A stretch of 33,382 bases of DNA from Alteribacillus sp041949975 (GTDB taxonomy: Bacteria; Bacillota; Bacilli; Bacillales; Marinococcaceae). Location of the stretch: assembly GCF_041949975.1 (NCBI RefSeq), contig NZ_JBHFQG010000039.1:1-33382 (forward strand), read 5' to 3'. Below are positions 1 to 7,346 of this stretch, piece by piece. The notes under the pieces were generated by a model. That model searched no databases, had not been told where the DNA came from, and was given only the letters and a program-made list of their open reading frames with translations. Each line of letters begins with the position of its first letter. The first letter of the stretch is position 1. The position numbers were made by a program, and so were the translations under genes.

Positions 1-157
1 CGCCATGTTCGTCCCGAAGCACGATCGCTTCTTCAATGGCATACTCATCATACGGGTTAATAATAAATTCTGCGCCTTCTTCATCAATAACTCCGTCATT
101 AATAACTATTTTTTCTTCTGTATCAAAGGTTCTTTTCATAATGACAAAAATATTCAT
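1..157 (-). CDS. etfB: Electron transfer flavoprotein beta subunit, N-terminal part
   Basis: Partial gene running off the left edge; the first 52 residues are visible, starting MNIFVIMKRTFDTEEK. The beta-strand start, the FDTEEKI segment and NPYDEYAIEEAIVLRDEHG (about residues 35-52) are the conserved N-terminus of EtfB/FixA. EtfB with EtfA takes electrons from acyl-CoA dehydrogenases in the cytoplasm and passes them to ETF:quinone oxidoreductase. The start at 157 is preceded by GGAGGAC (minus strand) at good spacing. It lies 42 bp after the enoyl-CoA hydratase gene on the same strand, so it is probably the third gene of the lyase-hydratase operon. Its presence implies an oxidation step by an acyl-CoA dehydrogenase, possibly encoded further left. 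Confidence 0.9.
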   Translation of the reverse strand, partial: MNIFVIMKRTFDTEEKIVINDGVIDEEGAEFIINPYDEYAIEEAIVLRDEHG

Positions 158-199
158 TTATGAGTCCTCCCCCGTTTAAACTAGTAATCTTTAAAATTA

Positions 200-997
200 T
201 TATCTGCCTTGCCAGTTCGGCTTTCGTTTTTCATTAAAAGCTAGAATACCTTCCTGGCGATCTTCAGAATTGGCACATTTGTAATACTGATCTAACTCGA
301 TAGTTAGAGCTGTATTAATATCTGTCTCTAAGCCATTGGAAACGGCCTGTTTTATAGATTTTAACGATAAAGGAGCATTTTTTCCAATGTCTCGTGCGAT
401 TTCAAGTGTTTTATCCATTAATGTGTCATACGGAACAACATCATTTGCGAGACCCATTTCCTTAGCCTGTTCTGCTTTCATCTGATTTCCTCTGAATAAA
501 GCTTCTTTTGCTAACCCTAGGGGAACAGCCCGGGGCAGTAATTGCGTTCCTCCAACCCCTGGAATAATTCCTAGTGTTACTTCTGGCAGGCCCATCTTGG
601 CATGATCAGCTATAACACGCAGATCGCAGCTTAGCATCATTTCCATTCCGCCTCCAAGAGCGAAACCATTAACAGCAGCAATTACCGGAAATGAAAAATT
701 TCTTAATTTCCCATATGCTTCTTCAAAAATATCGTGCTGCTTTTGCCATTCTTTATTTGTCATTCCTTTGCGTTCTTTCAAGTCAGCCCCAACACAAAAA
801 CTTTTATCTCCCTGTGCTGTTAAAATTAATACGCGAATATCATTTAGGTCCTCTAAATATAAAAAACAATCAATCAAATCCCTGGCCATTTGCGTGTTAA
901 GGGCATTCATCGCCTGCGGACGATTTAATGTTAAAGTATAAACCCCCGTGTGATCTTCATCTGGAGTAAGTATAATAGTTTCCCATCTTTCTTCCAT
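200..997 (-). CDS. Enoyl-CoA hydratase/isomerase family, AUH (methylglutaconyl-CoA hydratase)-like
   Basis: 265 aa, full length for a crotonase. Seen: GADLKER (residues 70-76), the oxyanion-hole segment GFALGGGME with Glu119, and MGLPEV with Glu139, so both catalytic glutamates of hydratases are present; the C-terminus ends in the usual EKRKP helix. GADLKER and the overall pattern recall AUH-type 3-methylglutaconyl-CoA hydratases, which hydrate 3-methylglutaconyl-CoA to HMG-CoA. That would fit the HMG-CoA lyase gene 33 bp upstream, but the specificity is inferred. The start at 997 follows a GGGAGAG ribosome site. Co-transcription with the lyase and etfB is likely from the short gaps and shared strand. 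A hydratase for mesaconyl-, itaconyl- or another branched enoyl-CoA is the main alternative. Confidence 0.9.
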   Translation of the reverse strand: MEERWETIILTPDEDHTGVYTLTLNRPQAMNALNTQMARDLIDCFLYLEDLNDIRVLILTAQGDKSFCVGADLKERKGMTNKEWQKQHDIFEEAYGKLRNFSFPVIAAVNGFALGGGMEMMLSCDLRVIADHAKMGLPEVTLGIIPGVGGTQLLPRAVPLGLAKEALFRGNQMKAEQAKEMGLANDVVPYDTLMDKTLEIARDIGKNAPLSLKSIKQAVSNGLETDINTALTIELDQYYKCANSEDRQEGILAFNEKRKPNWQGR

Positions 998-1030
998 TTG
1001 TTTCTCTCCCTTCCATATGACAACGTTTTA

Positions 1031-1954
1031 TTAAGGGGAAGGCACCGGATATTTACGGTCAGACTTTCCTGCCTTCAGTACACTGCTTGGTAATTCATGT
1101 TCTACTAGTTTTTGGAGTAATGATGAGATCTCGATGAGTGGGTCTAGATGAATGCCTGTATCAATACCCATACTATGCAGCATATGGACAACATCTTCTG
1201 TACAAACATTTCCGGTCGCTCCAGGAGCGAATGGACAGCCTCCAAGCCCGCCAAGAGCGGTATCAAAGCTTTTTATTCCCGCTTTAATCCCTGCTAAAAT
1301 ATTAGTAAGTCCCATCCCTCTCGTGTTGTGAAAATGCAGATTAAATGGCTGGTCCGGGTGTTTGTCACGAATGCTTTTAACTAAATTATACACTTGCCTT
1401 GGGTTAGCCATCCCAGTAGTATCTGCTAATGTAATAATATTGGCACCAGCGTCAACTAGCTGATCGATAATGGAGTGAATTCTAGATTCTGTGACCTCTC
1501 CTTCAAATGGACATCCAAACGTGGTAGCAATGGAGACATCCAGCTTTATATGGTGCTGGTCACAAACCTCTTTCACTTTCTTAAAATTTTTAAGAGAATC
1601 ATCCGTTGTTTGGCGAATATTTTGCAAATTATGTGTATTGCTTGCTGAGAATACTATGTTAAGCTGCTTTACTCCTGCTTCCTTTGCTTTTTGTATTCCC
1701 TTTAAATTTGGAATTAAGGCAATAAGTTTCACATCATCTAATTTTTTTAATTCCGAAAATAATTCCGAGCTGTTAGCCATTTGCGGTACGAGCTTTGGAT
1801 GAACAAATGAGCCAAACTCCATCGTTTTTATATTGGCGTTTACTAATCCTTCTGCAATTTGCTTCTTTGCATCTACCGATAAAATATTTTGTTCAAGCTG
1901 TAATCCATCACGTAAGACCACTTCATTGATTTTCACCGACCTCGGCCAATTCAT
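1031..1954 (-). CDS. Hydroxymethylglutaryl-CoA lyase family protein
   Basis: 307 aa DRE-TIM metallolyase of the HMGL-like family; family members cleave 3-hydroxy-3-methylglutaryl-CoA to acetyl-CoA and acetoacetate. Seen: EVVLRDGLQ with catalytic Arg15-Asp16, metal ligands in HFHN (His207, His209), and GGLGGCPFAPGATGN with the active-site loop Cys240. The usual SASE segment reads SASN. The start at 1954 is chosen because AAAGGAGGG stands 7 nt before that ATG; a longer reading from 1981 has no ribosome site. First gene of the operon with the hydratase and etfB; its own promoter lies at 2055-2083. Lyases of this family also act on longer or differently branched hydroxyacyl-CoAs, so the substrate is uncertain. 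Confidence 0.9.
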   Translation of the reverse strand: MNWPRSVKINEVVLRDGLQLEQNILSVDAKKQIAEGLVNANIKTMEFGSFVHPKLVPQMANSSELFSELKKLDDVKLIALIPNLKGIQKAKEAGVKQLNIVFSASNTHNLQNIRQTTDDSLKNFKKVKEVCDQHHIKLDVSIATTFGCPFEGEVTESRIHSIIDQLVDAGANIITLADTTGMANPRQVYNLVKSIRDKHPDQPFNLHFHNTRGMGLTNILAGIKAGIKSFDTALGGLGGCPFAPGATGNVCTEDVVHMLHSMGIDTGIHLDPLIEISSLLQKLVEHELPSSVLKAGKSDRKYPVPSP

Positions 1955-2034
1955 ATTAGCCCTCCTTTGTCTTGTCACCAATTCTAAATGCCGTAGTTTG
2001 TCTTTTCTTATTTACCGACACTTTCAAAATTAAA

Positions 2035-2050
2035 AGTTAAGCCCTTTCAT
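2035..2050. promoter_or_regulatory. cre-like site at the lyase-operon transcription start
   Basis: Reading on the minus strand gives ATGAAAGGGCTTAACT, a degenerate version of the CcpA catabolite-response element (TGAAAGCGCTTACA type) with about three mismatches. It overlaps the transcription start expected from the -10 at 2055-2060, a classical position for CcpA repression. The better cre candidate near dctP (5355-5370) shares the AAAGGGCTTA core. Confidence 0.45.
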
Positions 2051-2054
2051 TTTC

Positions 2055-2083
2055 AGGATATCGTATCCAAAATAATTTGTCTA
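2055..2083 (-). promoter_or_regulatory. Promoter of the lyase-hydratase-etfB operon with operator in the spacer
   Basis: Minus-strand -35 TAGACA (2083-2078), exactly 17 nt spacer, -10 TATCCT (2060-2055). Positions 2056-2068 read GGATATCGTATCC on the plus strand, an inverted repeat GGATA-N3-TATCC that overlaps the -10 and spacer. The same promoter architecture and GTATCC element occur before the CoA-transferase gene at 8595-8623. FCD-type GntR proteins bind short palindromes of this kind, so the regulator at 8761-9435 is the likely ligand (inference). Confidence 0.65.
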
Positions 2084-2154
2084 TATATTTATAACTTTTT
2101 TAATTTTACGGACAATATGATATATTCTATTAATCTACGTTAAACAAAGGTGTG

Positions 2155-2330
2155 ATGAGATTGAACATTATTTATATCTTTCTTAACATCATTGTCCCAA
2201 CGTTTTTATTATTGCGGGTATTGGATCCATGATTCAATATACATTTGAGCTTGATTTACATACTCTTGCTAAACTAAATATTTATTATTTAGTGCCTGGT
2301 TTTATCTTTCTCCGTTTACGTTTTCATTAG
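2155..2330 (+). pseudogene. Remnant of an AEC (auxin efflux carrier) family transporter, N-terminus only
   Basis: After AAAGGTG, the frame from 2155 reads MRLNIIYIFLNIIVPTFLLL and is then frameshifted near 2215. The next frame continues GIGSMIQYTFELDLHTLAKL, then NIYYLVPGFIFLRL, and stops at 2328-2330. Joined, this is the first two membrane segments of an AEC-family permease (known start pattern: IVFNVILPVFLLIGxG, then LDLxTLxKLNxYxLVPxFIF). About 250 further residues of a normal carrier are missing. The remnant may be a lost organic-acid exporter of the neighbouring catabolic locus. Confidence 0.6.
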
Positions 2331-2368
2331 ACTTTTAATGTTTTCTTTTTCTTTATTCTCGAATCTTA

Positions 2369-2412
2369 CAAAAACGGCTGCTTTGCAGGAAAATCTCCTA
2401 CGAGAACAGCCG
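2369..2412 (-). terminator. Rho-independent terminator after the citE-like gene
   Basis: Arms CGGCTG (2375-2380) and CAGCCG (2407-2412), with an inner AGGA/TCCT pairing, followed on the minus strand by a T run (2374-2369). It lies just past the citE-like stop at 2423 and separates the dctQ-dctM-citE unit from the lyase operon. Confidence 0.8.
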
Positions 2413-2422
2413 CTCTTATTTA

Positions 2423-3253
2423 TCAATTATTTGCCGATCGTTGAACAATGGCGATAGCTTGTTTATATACTGGATAATCGATCATTATTCCATCGACCTG
2501 AATGGCTGCTACACCTTCGTTTTCTGCTTTCTCAAATGATGTGATTACCTTTTTGGCCCATCTTTGTTCCTTCAAGGAGGGAGAAAATAATTCATTTACC
2601 ATTCCAACCTGGCGAGGATGAATACACAATTTTGAAAACATCCCTAGCTGCTTCGCCCGCTTTGTTTCTTTTTTTAACCCTTCATCGTCTGAAATATCCA
2701 CAAAAACCGTATCAATTGGCGGCTCAATATTAGCAGCCCTTGAAGCAACCGTAATGACCGATCGTGGGTATTGAAGCTCATTTTGGTTTTCTGATATGGA
2801 AATCCCTAAATCCAGGCAATAATCAACGGCTCCAAATGCTATCCGGGTTACTTTATTCGAAGAACCAGCAATGTTAAAAGCTGCAGAAACACCTTTTGCA
2901 GTTTCAATTAATGGTATGATAACTTGCTCTTCTGTTAGCTCATTTGCTATTTCGCAGACTTCTTCGGAGGATTGTGCTTTCGGCATCATTACTCCTGTAA
3001 GAGAAAAATCTTTTACTAGTTTCATATCTTCCTTCCAAAAAGGAGTATTAATATCATTTATCCTTAAAAACAGGCTTTTGGACACTGGTCCAAGTCCTTT
3101 TAATTGTTCTTCCACCTGTTGTCTCGCTTCTGTCTTTGCATCGACGGCCACTGCGTCTTCCAAATCTATAATGACAGCATCCGCTTTACTATCTAAGGCT
3201 TTATTAATTCTTTCTGGCTTGTTACCCGGTACAAATAGATAAGATCTTTCCAA
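2423..3253 (-). CDS. CitE-like CoA-ester lyase (HpcH/HpaI family; citramalyl-/malyl-CoA lyase type)
   Basis: About 276 aa TIM-barrel lyase. Seen: RSYLFVPGNKPERI at the start, IIDLEDAV (metal-binding acidic motif), LRIND, MMPKAQSSEEV, PLIETAKGV with the conserved Glu, IAFGAVDYCLDLG, and CIHPRQV. Free-standing CitE-like proteins without citrate lyase partners usually cleave (S)-citramalyl-CoA or malyl-CoA to acetyl-CoA plus pyruvate or glyoxylate. The start is placed at TTG 3253 because GGGAGG stands 9 nt before it and the RSYLFVPG motif follows at once; the ATG at 3274 has no ribosome site. It follows dctM closely, so uptake and cleavage are probably co-expressed. The exact substrate is not determined by sequence. 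Confidence 0.87.
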   Translation of the reverse strand: MERSYLFVPGNKPERINKALDSKADAVIIDLEDAVAVDAKTEARQQVEEQLKGLGPVSKSLFLRINDINTPFWKEDMKLVKDFSLTGVMMPKAQSSEEVCEIANELTEEQVIIPLIETAKGVSAAFNIAGSSNKVTRIAFGAVDYCLDLGISISENQNELQYPRSVITVASRAANIEPPIDTVFVDISDDEGLKKETKRAKQLGMFSKLCIHPRQVGMVNELFSPSLKEQRWAKKVITSFEKAENEGVAAIQVDGIMIDYPVYKQAIAIVQRSANN

Positions 3254-3287
3254 ACCTACATTCCTCCCATCCACTGGAACTCAACGA

Positions 3288-4553
3288 TTATTCAGTAAGA
3301 AATAACGAAATTTCTGGAAATACAATGATTAATATTAAAACGAAAACGAATAAAACGAAAAAAGGAAGTACTCCCCGTATGACTTGTTCTACTTTTTCTT
3401 TGGTTATCCCGCTTACCACAAACAAGTTTAAACCGACCGGAGGAGTAATCATTCCAAGCTCCATATTGACAACCATAATGATTGCAAAATGAAATACATT
3501 TATATCTAACGTTGCTAATATTGGTAAAAAGATTGGGAGCGTAATCAAGATAATAGCAGTTGGTTCTAAAAACATACCAAGGACAAAAAACAATAAACTT
3601 ACAATCAGCAAGAACATCCATTTATTAAACCCGCTTTCGCTTACCCAGGTTGCAAATGACTGCGGAACCTGCTCTGTTGTTAAGAACATTCCAAACACCA
3701 GGGCAGCTGCTATGATAAAGAAAATCATCGCTGTGGTGTTAATGGATTCAATTAATATTTTTTTGAACATATTCAAATCCATTTCCCTATAAACAAAAAC
3801 GGAAATAACTAATGCATACAGTACTGCCACAAACGACGCTTCCGTTGGAGTCACCACGCCTGTGTAAATACCTCCTAGAATGAATACAGGCATTAAAAGC
3901 CCCCAAATGGCTTTAAAAGTGGGTCTCCACCGTTTAGCCATTGGAACTTTTTCTAAGCCACCGTAGCCTTTTCGATACGCAACGATAATAGCATAAATAA
4001 TTAACACGCCACCTAATAGCAAACCGGGAATAATTCCTGCAGAGAACAATTTGCCCGTCGACTGCTCAGAAACCGAACCATAGAGGATGAGTGGAATAGA
4101 CGGTGGAATTAAAATGCCAAGAGTTCCAGCCGTAGCAACCAACCCCATCGCGTATTTTTTCTCATAGCCTGCATTCACCATCATCGGGATCATAACGGCT
4201 CCAATAGCCGCGGCCGTTGCAGGACTGGATCCTGATATTGCTGCGAAGATCATACATGTGACTACCGTTACAATAGACAGGCCGCCTTTTGTATGGCCAA
4301 TCCATGAGCGGATACAATCTATTAAATATTTCGCAATACCACCTCTTGCCATTATTAACCCAGCAAACACAAACCCTGGAATGGCCATTAACGTGGTACT
4401 GTTTACGCCAGAAAACATCTTTTGAACAACACTATTAATAGAAAAGTCAACTAACCACAATGAGATAATACTAGCTAAGCCCAAACTAATGGCTATCGGA
4501 ACACGCAGGAAAGCAAAGGCAAATAATATGCAAATTAATAGTAATGTCTCCAT
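3288..4553 (-). CDS. dctM: TRAP transporter large permease DctM
   Basis: 421 aa, normal length, about 12 hydrophobic segments. It is the large membrane subunit that couples Na+ flow to uptake of a carboxylate delivered by DctP. Seen: LRVPIAISLGLAS near the N-terminus, the signature region SGSSPATAAAIGAVMIPMM (about residues 108-126), GTLGILIPPSIPLILYG and MVVNMELGMITPPVGLNLFV. The start codon shares one base with the dctQ stop (TAATG), indicating translational coupling. Ligand type cannot be read from DctM; the CoA-dependent genes nearby suggest an organic acid. Confidence 0.95.
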   Translation of the reverse strand: METLLLICILFAFAFLRVPIAISLGLASIISLWLVDFSINSVVQKMFSGVNSTTLMAIPGFVFAGLIMARGGIAKYLIDCIRSWIGHTKGGLSIVTVVTCMIFAAISGSSPATAAAIGAVMIPMMVNAGYEKKYAMGLVATAGTLGILIPPSIPLILYGSVSEQSTGKLFSAGIIPGLLLGGVLIIYAIIVAYRKGYGGLEKVPMAKRWRPTFKAIWGLLMPVFILGGIYTGVVTPTEASFVAVLYALVISVFVYREMDLNMFKKILIESINTTAMIFFIIAAALVFGMFLTTEQVPQSFATWVSESGFNKWMFLLIVSLLFFVLGMFLEPTAIILITLPIFLPILATLDINVFHFAIIMVVNMELGMITPPVGLNLFVVSGITKEKVEQVIRGVLPFFVLFVFVLILIIVFPEISLFLTE

Positions 4554-5098
4554 TATGCTCCCTCCTCGTTTTCTGACTGCTTGTTATTCACGAAAATTTT
4601 GACACCTTTTTCAATAAAACGAATCAATAATAGGACTCCACTTATTGGCATGATTAAGTAATTAATCCATATCGGAAAACCAACATCAATGGTGTTAATT
4701 CCTTGGTTATAAGCGGTCGAAGTCATGTCGATTCCTGCCACTATAAAAAAGATGCTAAAACCAATTCCCGCCAGAACCGTGATAATTTCAAATAATTTTT
4801 GTACGGCAGCTGGTACCCTGTCGTATAAAATATCTATGGCAATATGAGAATCATCTCGAAGAGCCGTAGAAAAACCTATGAAAATCGCCCATACAAGCAT
4901 CATCGTGAAGATCTCGGTTGCCCAGCTTTGTGATTGTCCTACCACGTAACGCATGAAAACAGAATATAAACTAATCCCAATCCCTACAAGAAAAAACAGT
5001 GCTGCGAAAGCGTTTTCAATTTTAGTTAAAATTTTCAACCCACCACCTTTTATTGATTTTATATTAGTTTCATAAAATAATATTATTGGGTGAACCAT
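4553..5098 (-). CDS. dctQ: TRAP transporter small permease DctQ
   Basis: 181 aa with four membrane segments; RYVVGQSQSWATEIFTMMLVW (region around residues 50-70) is the typical DctQ segment, followed by GFSTALRDDSHIAIDILYDR. It forms the membrane complex with DctM. Two starts are possible: ATG at 5098, preceded by GAGGGGG at 9 nt, and a TTG 22 codons later (MKILTKIENAF), preceded by AAAGGTGG. The first is reported. It is transcribed divergently from dctP, an uncommon split of the three TRAP genes, with a shared 376-bp control region. Confidence 0.92.
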   Translation of the reverse strand: MVHPIILFYETNIKSIKGGGLKILTKIENAFAALFFLVGIGISLYSVFMRYVVGQSQSWATEIFTMMLVWAIFIGFSTALRDDSHIAIDILYDRVPAAVQKLFEIITVLAGIGFSIFFIVAGIDMTSTAYNQGINTIDVGFPIWINYLIMPISGVLLLIRFIEKGVKIFVNNKQSENEEGA

Positions 5099-5134
5099 CG
5101 TAGTTGAGCCCCCTCACTCCTCTTATTGTATTTT

Positions 5135-5266
5135 GGATACATTATAAATTACATCATAATATACATATGAGTTTTCAACAAGTCAAATAATTTTAAAAAT
5201 AAAAAAATATCAATAAACATTTACTTTTATCAGTAAACATGATAATATGCAATAGATTTCGTATCC
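5135..5266. promoter_or_regulatory. dctQ/dctP divergent control region with two GTATCC operators
   Basis: Contains GGATAC at 5135-5140, directly downstream of a minus-strand TATAAT (5146-5141) that can serve dctQ, and GTATCC at 5261-5266 on the dctP side. Both match the element found in the promoters at 2055-2083 and 8595-8623. A TTTGTCTATATATT segment near 5321-5334 is also shared with 2077-2090. No good -35 was found for dctQ, so activation or weak basal expression is possible. Confidence 0.55.
5208..5240. repeat. Pair of 13-bp direct repeats, 20 bp apart
   Basis: TATCAATAAACAT (5208-5220) and TATCAGTAAACAT (5228-5240) differ at one base and start exactly 20 bp apart, about two helical turns. 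They lie midway between divergent dctQ and dctP. Such spacing fits a dimeric activator, but no regulator for them is identified. Confidence 0.6.
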
Positions 5267-5354
5267 AAAAGCCACGAAGCAAATTTCAGATTTTTTTGTT
5301 ATTCAAAATTTTTTGTCTATATATTAAACTTTAGCCTGTTTTTTATTGGTTTAA

Positions 5355-5370
5355 ATGTAAGCCCTTTCAA
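5355..5370. promoter_or_regulatory. cre site (CcpA) in the dctP leader
   Basis: ATGTAAGCCCTTTCAA matches the cre consensus WTGNNARCGNWWWCAW with one mismatch (C for the central G). It lies about 105 bp upstream of the dctP start and probably downstream of its promoter, where CcpA would block elongation. Function is inferred from the motif only. Confidence 0.6.
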
Positions 5371-5398
5371 ATACTTCGAGGCTTTTGGCTGCTGTTTT

Positions 5399-5423
5399 AG
5401 GAGGTGATTTAGTGAAGAGATAA
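5399..5423 (+). promoter_or_regulatory. Mini-ORF (GTG-AAG-AGA-TAA) with near-perfect ribosome site in the dctP leader
   Basis: AGGAGGTGA (5399-5407) is an almost full anti-SD complement. Seven nt after AGGAGG comes GTG AAG AGA TAA (5412-5423), a Met-Lys-Arg minimal ORF. The dctP ribosome site (AAGGGGG) comes some 40 nt later. It may be a translated leader, a ribosome standby site, or a leftover ribosome site from a lost gene. Confidence 0.35.
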
Positions 5424-5474
5424 ATATTGGAGAAGACTTATTACAATTGATTAAAATTTTAAGGGGGATTATTA

Positions 5475-6524
5475 ATGAAGATTAAGATCTTGGGTTTATT
5501 AACATTCATGCTTATCATTGTATTAGCAGCTTGCGGCGGTGAAGATTCTACTGAAGGTGCTGATTCAGAAGGAGAAAACAGTGATATAGAAGAAACCACT
5601 ATTAAATTTTCTCATGTTGTGGCTGAAAACACACCAAAGCATCAGGGTGCTCTTACTATGAAAGAATACATTGAAGAAGAATCCGGCGGAAAAATTACAG
5701 TTGAAATTTATCCAAACAGCTCCCTGTTTGGTGACAAAGATGAATACCAAAACTTAGTTGCAAACAACGTTCAATTTATTGCACCGGATCTATCAAAGTT
5801 TGTCGGGAACAACCCTCAGTTTAACGTTCCTTCCTTACCATTTTTATTCGATAACGATGAAGCAGCACTTGATTTCTGGGATGGTGAAAAGGGGCAAGAG
5901 ATTTTAACTAGTCTTGAAGATGATGGAGTCAGAGGTCTTTATATGTGGCCAAATGGCGGGAAACATGTGACAAATAATGAGAGGCCAATTTCGTCACCTG
6001 AAGATTTTCAAGGATTGAAATTTCGTACACAAGGCGGACAAGTACTTGAGGAAATTTATTCAACGATGGGAGCAGGTTCTGAATCTATTCCGTTCGGTGA
6101 ATTATATACTAGTTTAGACCAGGGTGTAGTTGATGGACAAGAAAACACTTACAGTAACATCGAATCGAAAAAATTTGATGAAGTTCAAAATTACATGACA
6201 GTGATGAACCATACGAGAGTTGACTATGCTATATTCACGAATATAGAGTTTTGGGAAGGTATGAATGAAGCTACAAGAGAAATAGTGGAAGCTGGTGTAG
6301 AAGAAGGCACTAACGTTGCTCGTGAAGAAGCAATCACTCTTAATGAAGAGGCTTTTGAAACAATAAAAGAACGTGGAGAAGTCGAAATTACAGAATTGTC
6401 CCCTGAAGAAATCGAAAAATTCCGTGACGCTTTAGAACCAATTTATGAAGAATTTGAAGAAGATATTGGCTCTGACGTAATTGAGGCTGCCAGGGAGTCA
6501 AATGAAGAGCATGGGGAAGGATAA
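5475..6524 (+). CDS. dctP: TRAP transporter solute-binding lipoprotein DctP
   Basis: 349 aa. Signal peptide with lipobox LAAC (Cys20) and an acidic Gly/Ser/Glu linker, so it is a membrane-anchored lipoprotein outside the cell. Seen: KFSHVVAENTPKHQGALTMK (ligand-domain start), FRTQGG with the conserved Arg that binds the carboxylate, and PFGELYTSLDQGVVDGQEN, the TRAP signature. It captures the substrate and delivers it to DctQM, which are encoded divergently. ATG at 5475 follows AAGGGGG. Acidic composition fits a salt-adapted host. DctP families do not allow a confident ligand call without structure; a dicarboxylate is the simplest guess. Confidence 0.95.
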   Translation: MKIKILGLLTFMLIIVLAACGGEDSTEGADSEGENSDIEETTIKFSHVVAENTPKHQGALTMKEYIEEESGGKITVEIYPNSSLFGDKDEYQNLVANNVQFIAPDLSKFVGNNPQFNVPSLPFLFDNDEAALDFWDGEKGQEILTSLEDDGVRGLYMWPNGGKHVTNNERPISSPEDFQGLKFRTQGGQVLEEIYSTMGAGSESIPFGELYTSLDQGVVDGQENTYSNIESKKFDEVQNYMTVMNHTRVDYAIFTNIEFWEGMNEATREIVEAGVEEGTNVAREEAITLNEEAFETIKERGEVEITELSPEEIEKFRDALEPIYEEFEEDIGSDVIEAARESNEEHGEG

Positions 6525-6535
6525 ACCGGTGAAAC

Positions 6536-6573
6536 AGAGCTGTCCCAAAGGGGTGGCTCTATTTTTATTTTTT
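6536..6573 (+). terminator. Terminator after dctP
   Basis: AGAGCTGTCCC (6536-6546), loop AAA, GGGGTGGCTCT (6550-6560), about 11 pairs including G-T pairs, followed by a T-rich tail (TTTTTATTTTTT). Confidence 0.85.
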
Positions 6574-6802
6574 AGTTTGAACGGATCCTCTATCATACAA
6601 ACTATGATGAACCAATCTGCAGCCGCAATCTTTCTGTAACACTGACCTGCTGAAAGATGAGGATTCAGATAGAGACCTTTTCTCAACTTCTCATTTAACT
6701 ACCTTAATATAATTAAAAGGAGTTTGAACTCTTATAGTAACCGTACGGTCTTATCAGTTACTACTGCTGGTGACCTTATTTCTTTCACCATTTGACTCCA
6801 TA

Positions 6803-6870
6803 AAAAAAATCCTAAAGCAGTCAGGTTCAGCGTTAGAGTTACTCTTTTCCATAACCACTTTAGGTTTTTT
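6803..6870. terminator. Probable terminator between dctP and the PcaC-like gene, minus strand
   Basis: Arms CCTAAAG (6811-6817) and CTTTAGG (6858-6864) are flanked by A8 on the left and T6 on the right, so either direction could be served. The loop is long (about 40 nt). It ends the convergent PcaC-like/CoA-transferase unit. Nothing else convincing was seen in 6574-6887. Confidence 0.55.
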
Positions 6871-6887
6871 CGATTATATTTTAGTTC

Positions 6888-7268
6888 CTATTCATCTTCT
6901 AATTCATTAAACACTTCTTGAGCTGTTCGGAAACTGTCAATTCCAGCAGGAACCCCGCAATATATTGCAGTTTGTAAAAATATTTCTTTAATTTCCTCCT
7001 TTGTAACCCCATTATTTAAAGCTCCCCGCACATGCAGTTTAAGTTCATGCGGACGATTCAGAGCTGTAATCATAGCAAGATTCAGCATACTTCTCGTTTT
7101 TTTTGAAAGCCCCGACCTGGTCCATACCTCTCCCCAGCAATACTCAGTTACTAATTCCTGCATGTCTCGATTAAAGTCCGTAGCGTTTTGAATAGACTTA
7201 TCCACGTATTCAGACCCTAACACACTTTTTCTTACTTCAAGTCCTTGTTCAAATCTTTCTTTGTTCAA
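6888..7268 (-). CDS. Carboxymuconolactone decarboxylase (PcaC)-like protein
   Basis: 126 aa, the length of stand-alone PcaC. Seen: RKSVLG, DFNRDMQELVTEYCWGEVWT, the LSKKTRSMLNLAMITALNR helix, HELKLHVRGALNNGVTKEEI and LQTAIYCGVPAG with Cys104. This matches PcaC more closely than AhpD-type peroxidases, whose ExxxCxxxH pair is absent. PcaC decarboxylates 4-carboxymuconolactone in protocatechuate catabolism, yet no other pca gene is present. Here it sits 78 bp after a CoA-transferase gene and probably decarboxylates or isomerises an intermediate of the imported acid (inference). The TTG start at 7268 is supported by GAGGAGG at 8 nt. Confidence 0.8.
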   Translation of the reverse strand: MNKERFEQGLEVRKSVLGSEYVDKSIQNATDFNRDMQELVTEYCWGEVWTRSGLSKKTRSMLNLAMITALNRPHELKLHVRGALNNGVTKEEIKEIFLQTAIYCGVPAGIDSFRTAQEVFNELEDE

Positions 7269-7346
7269 ATAAAAAACCTCCTCATTAATACTCTTAAGAT
7301 TATTAAAATAAATAATTAAAAATTTTTTAAAACGAAAATACCTGCT

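Noticed and set aside
3292..3621. 109-codon minus-strand frame inside dctM
   Set aside because: Out-of-frame shadow of a well-supported gene.
6888..7268. AhpD-type alkylhydroperoxidase
   Set aside because: The ExxxCxxxH catalytic pair is absent; the pattern is that of PcaC.
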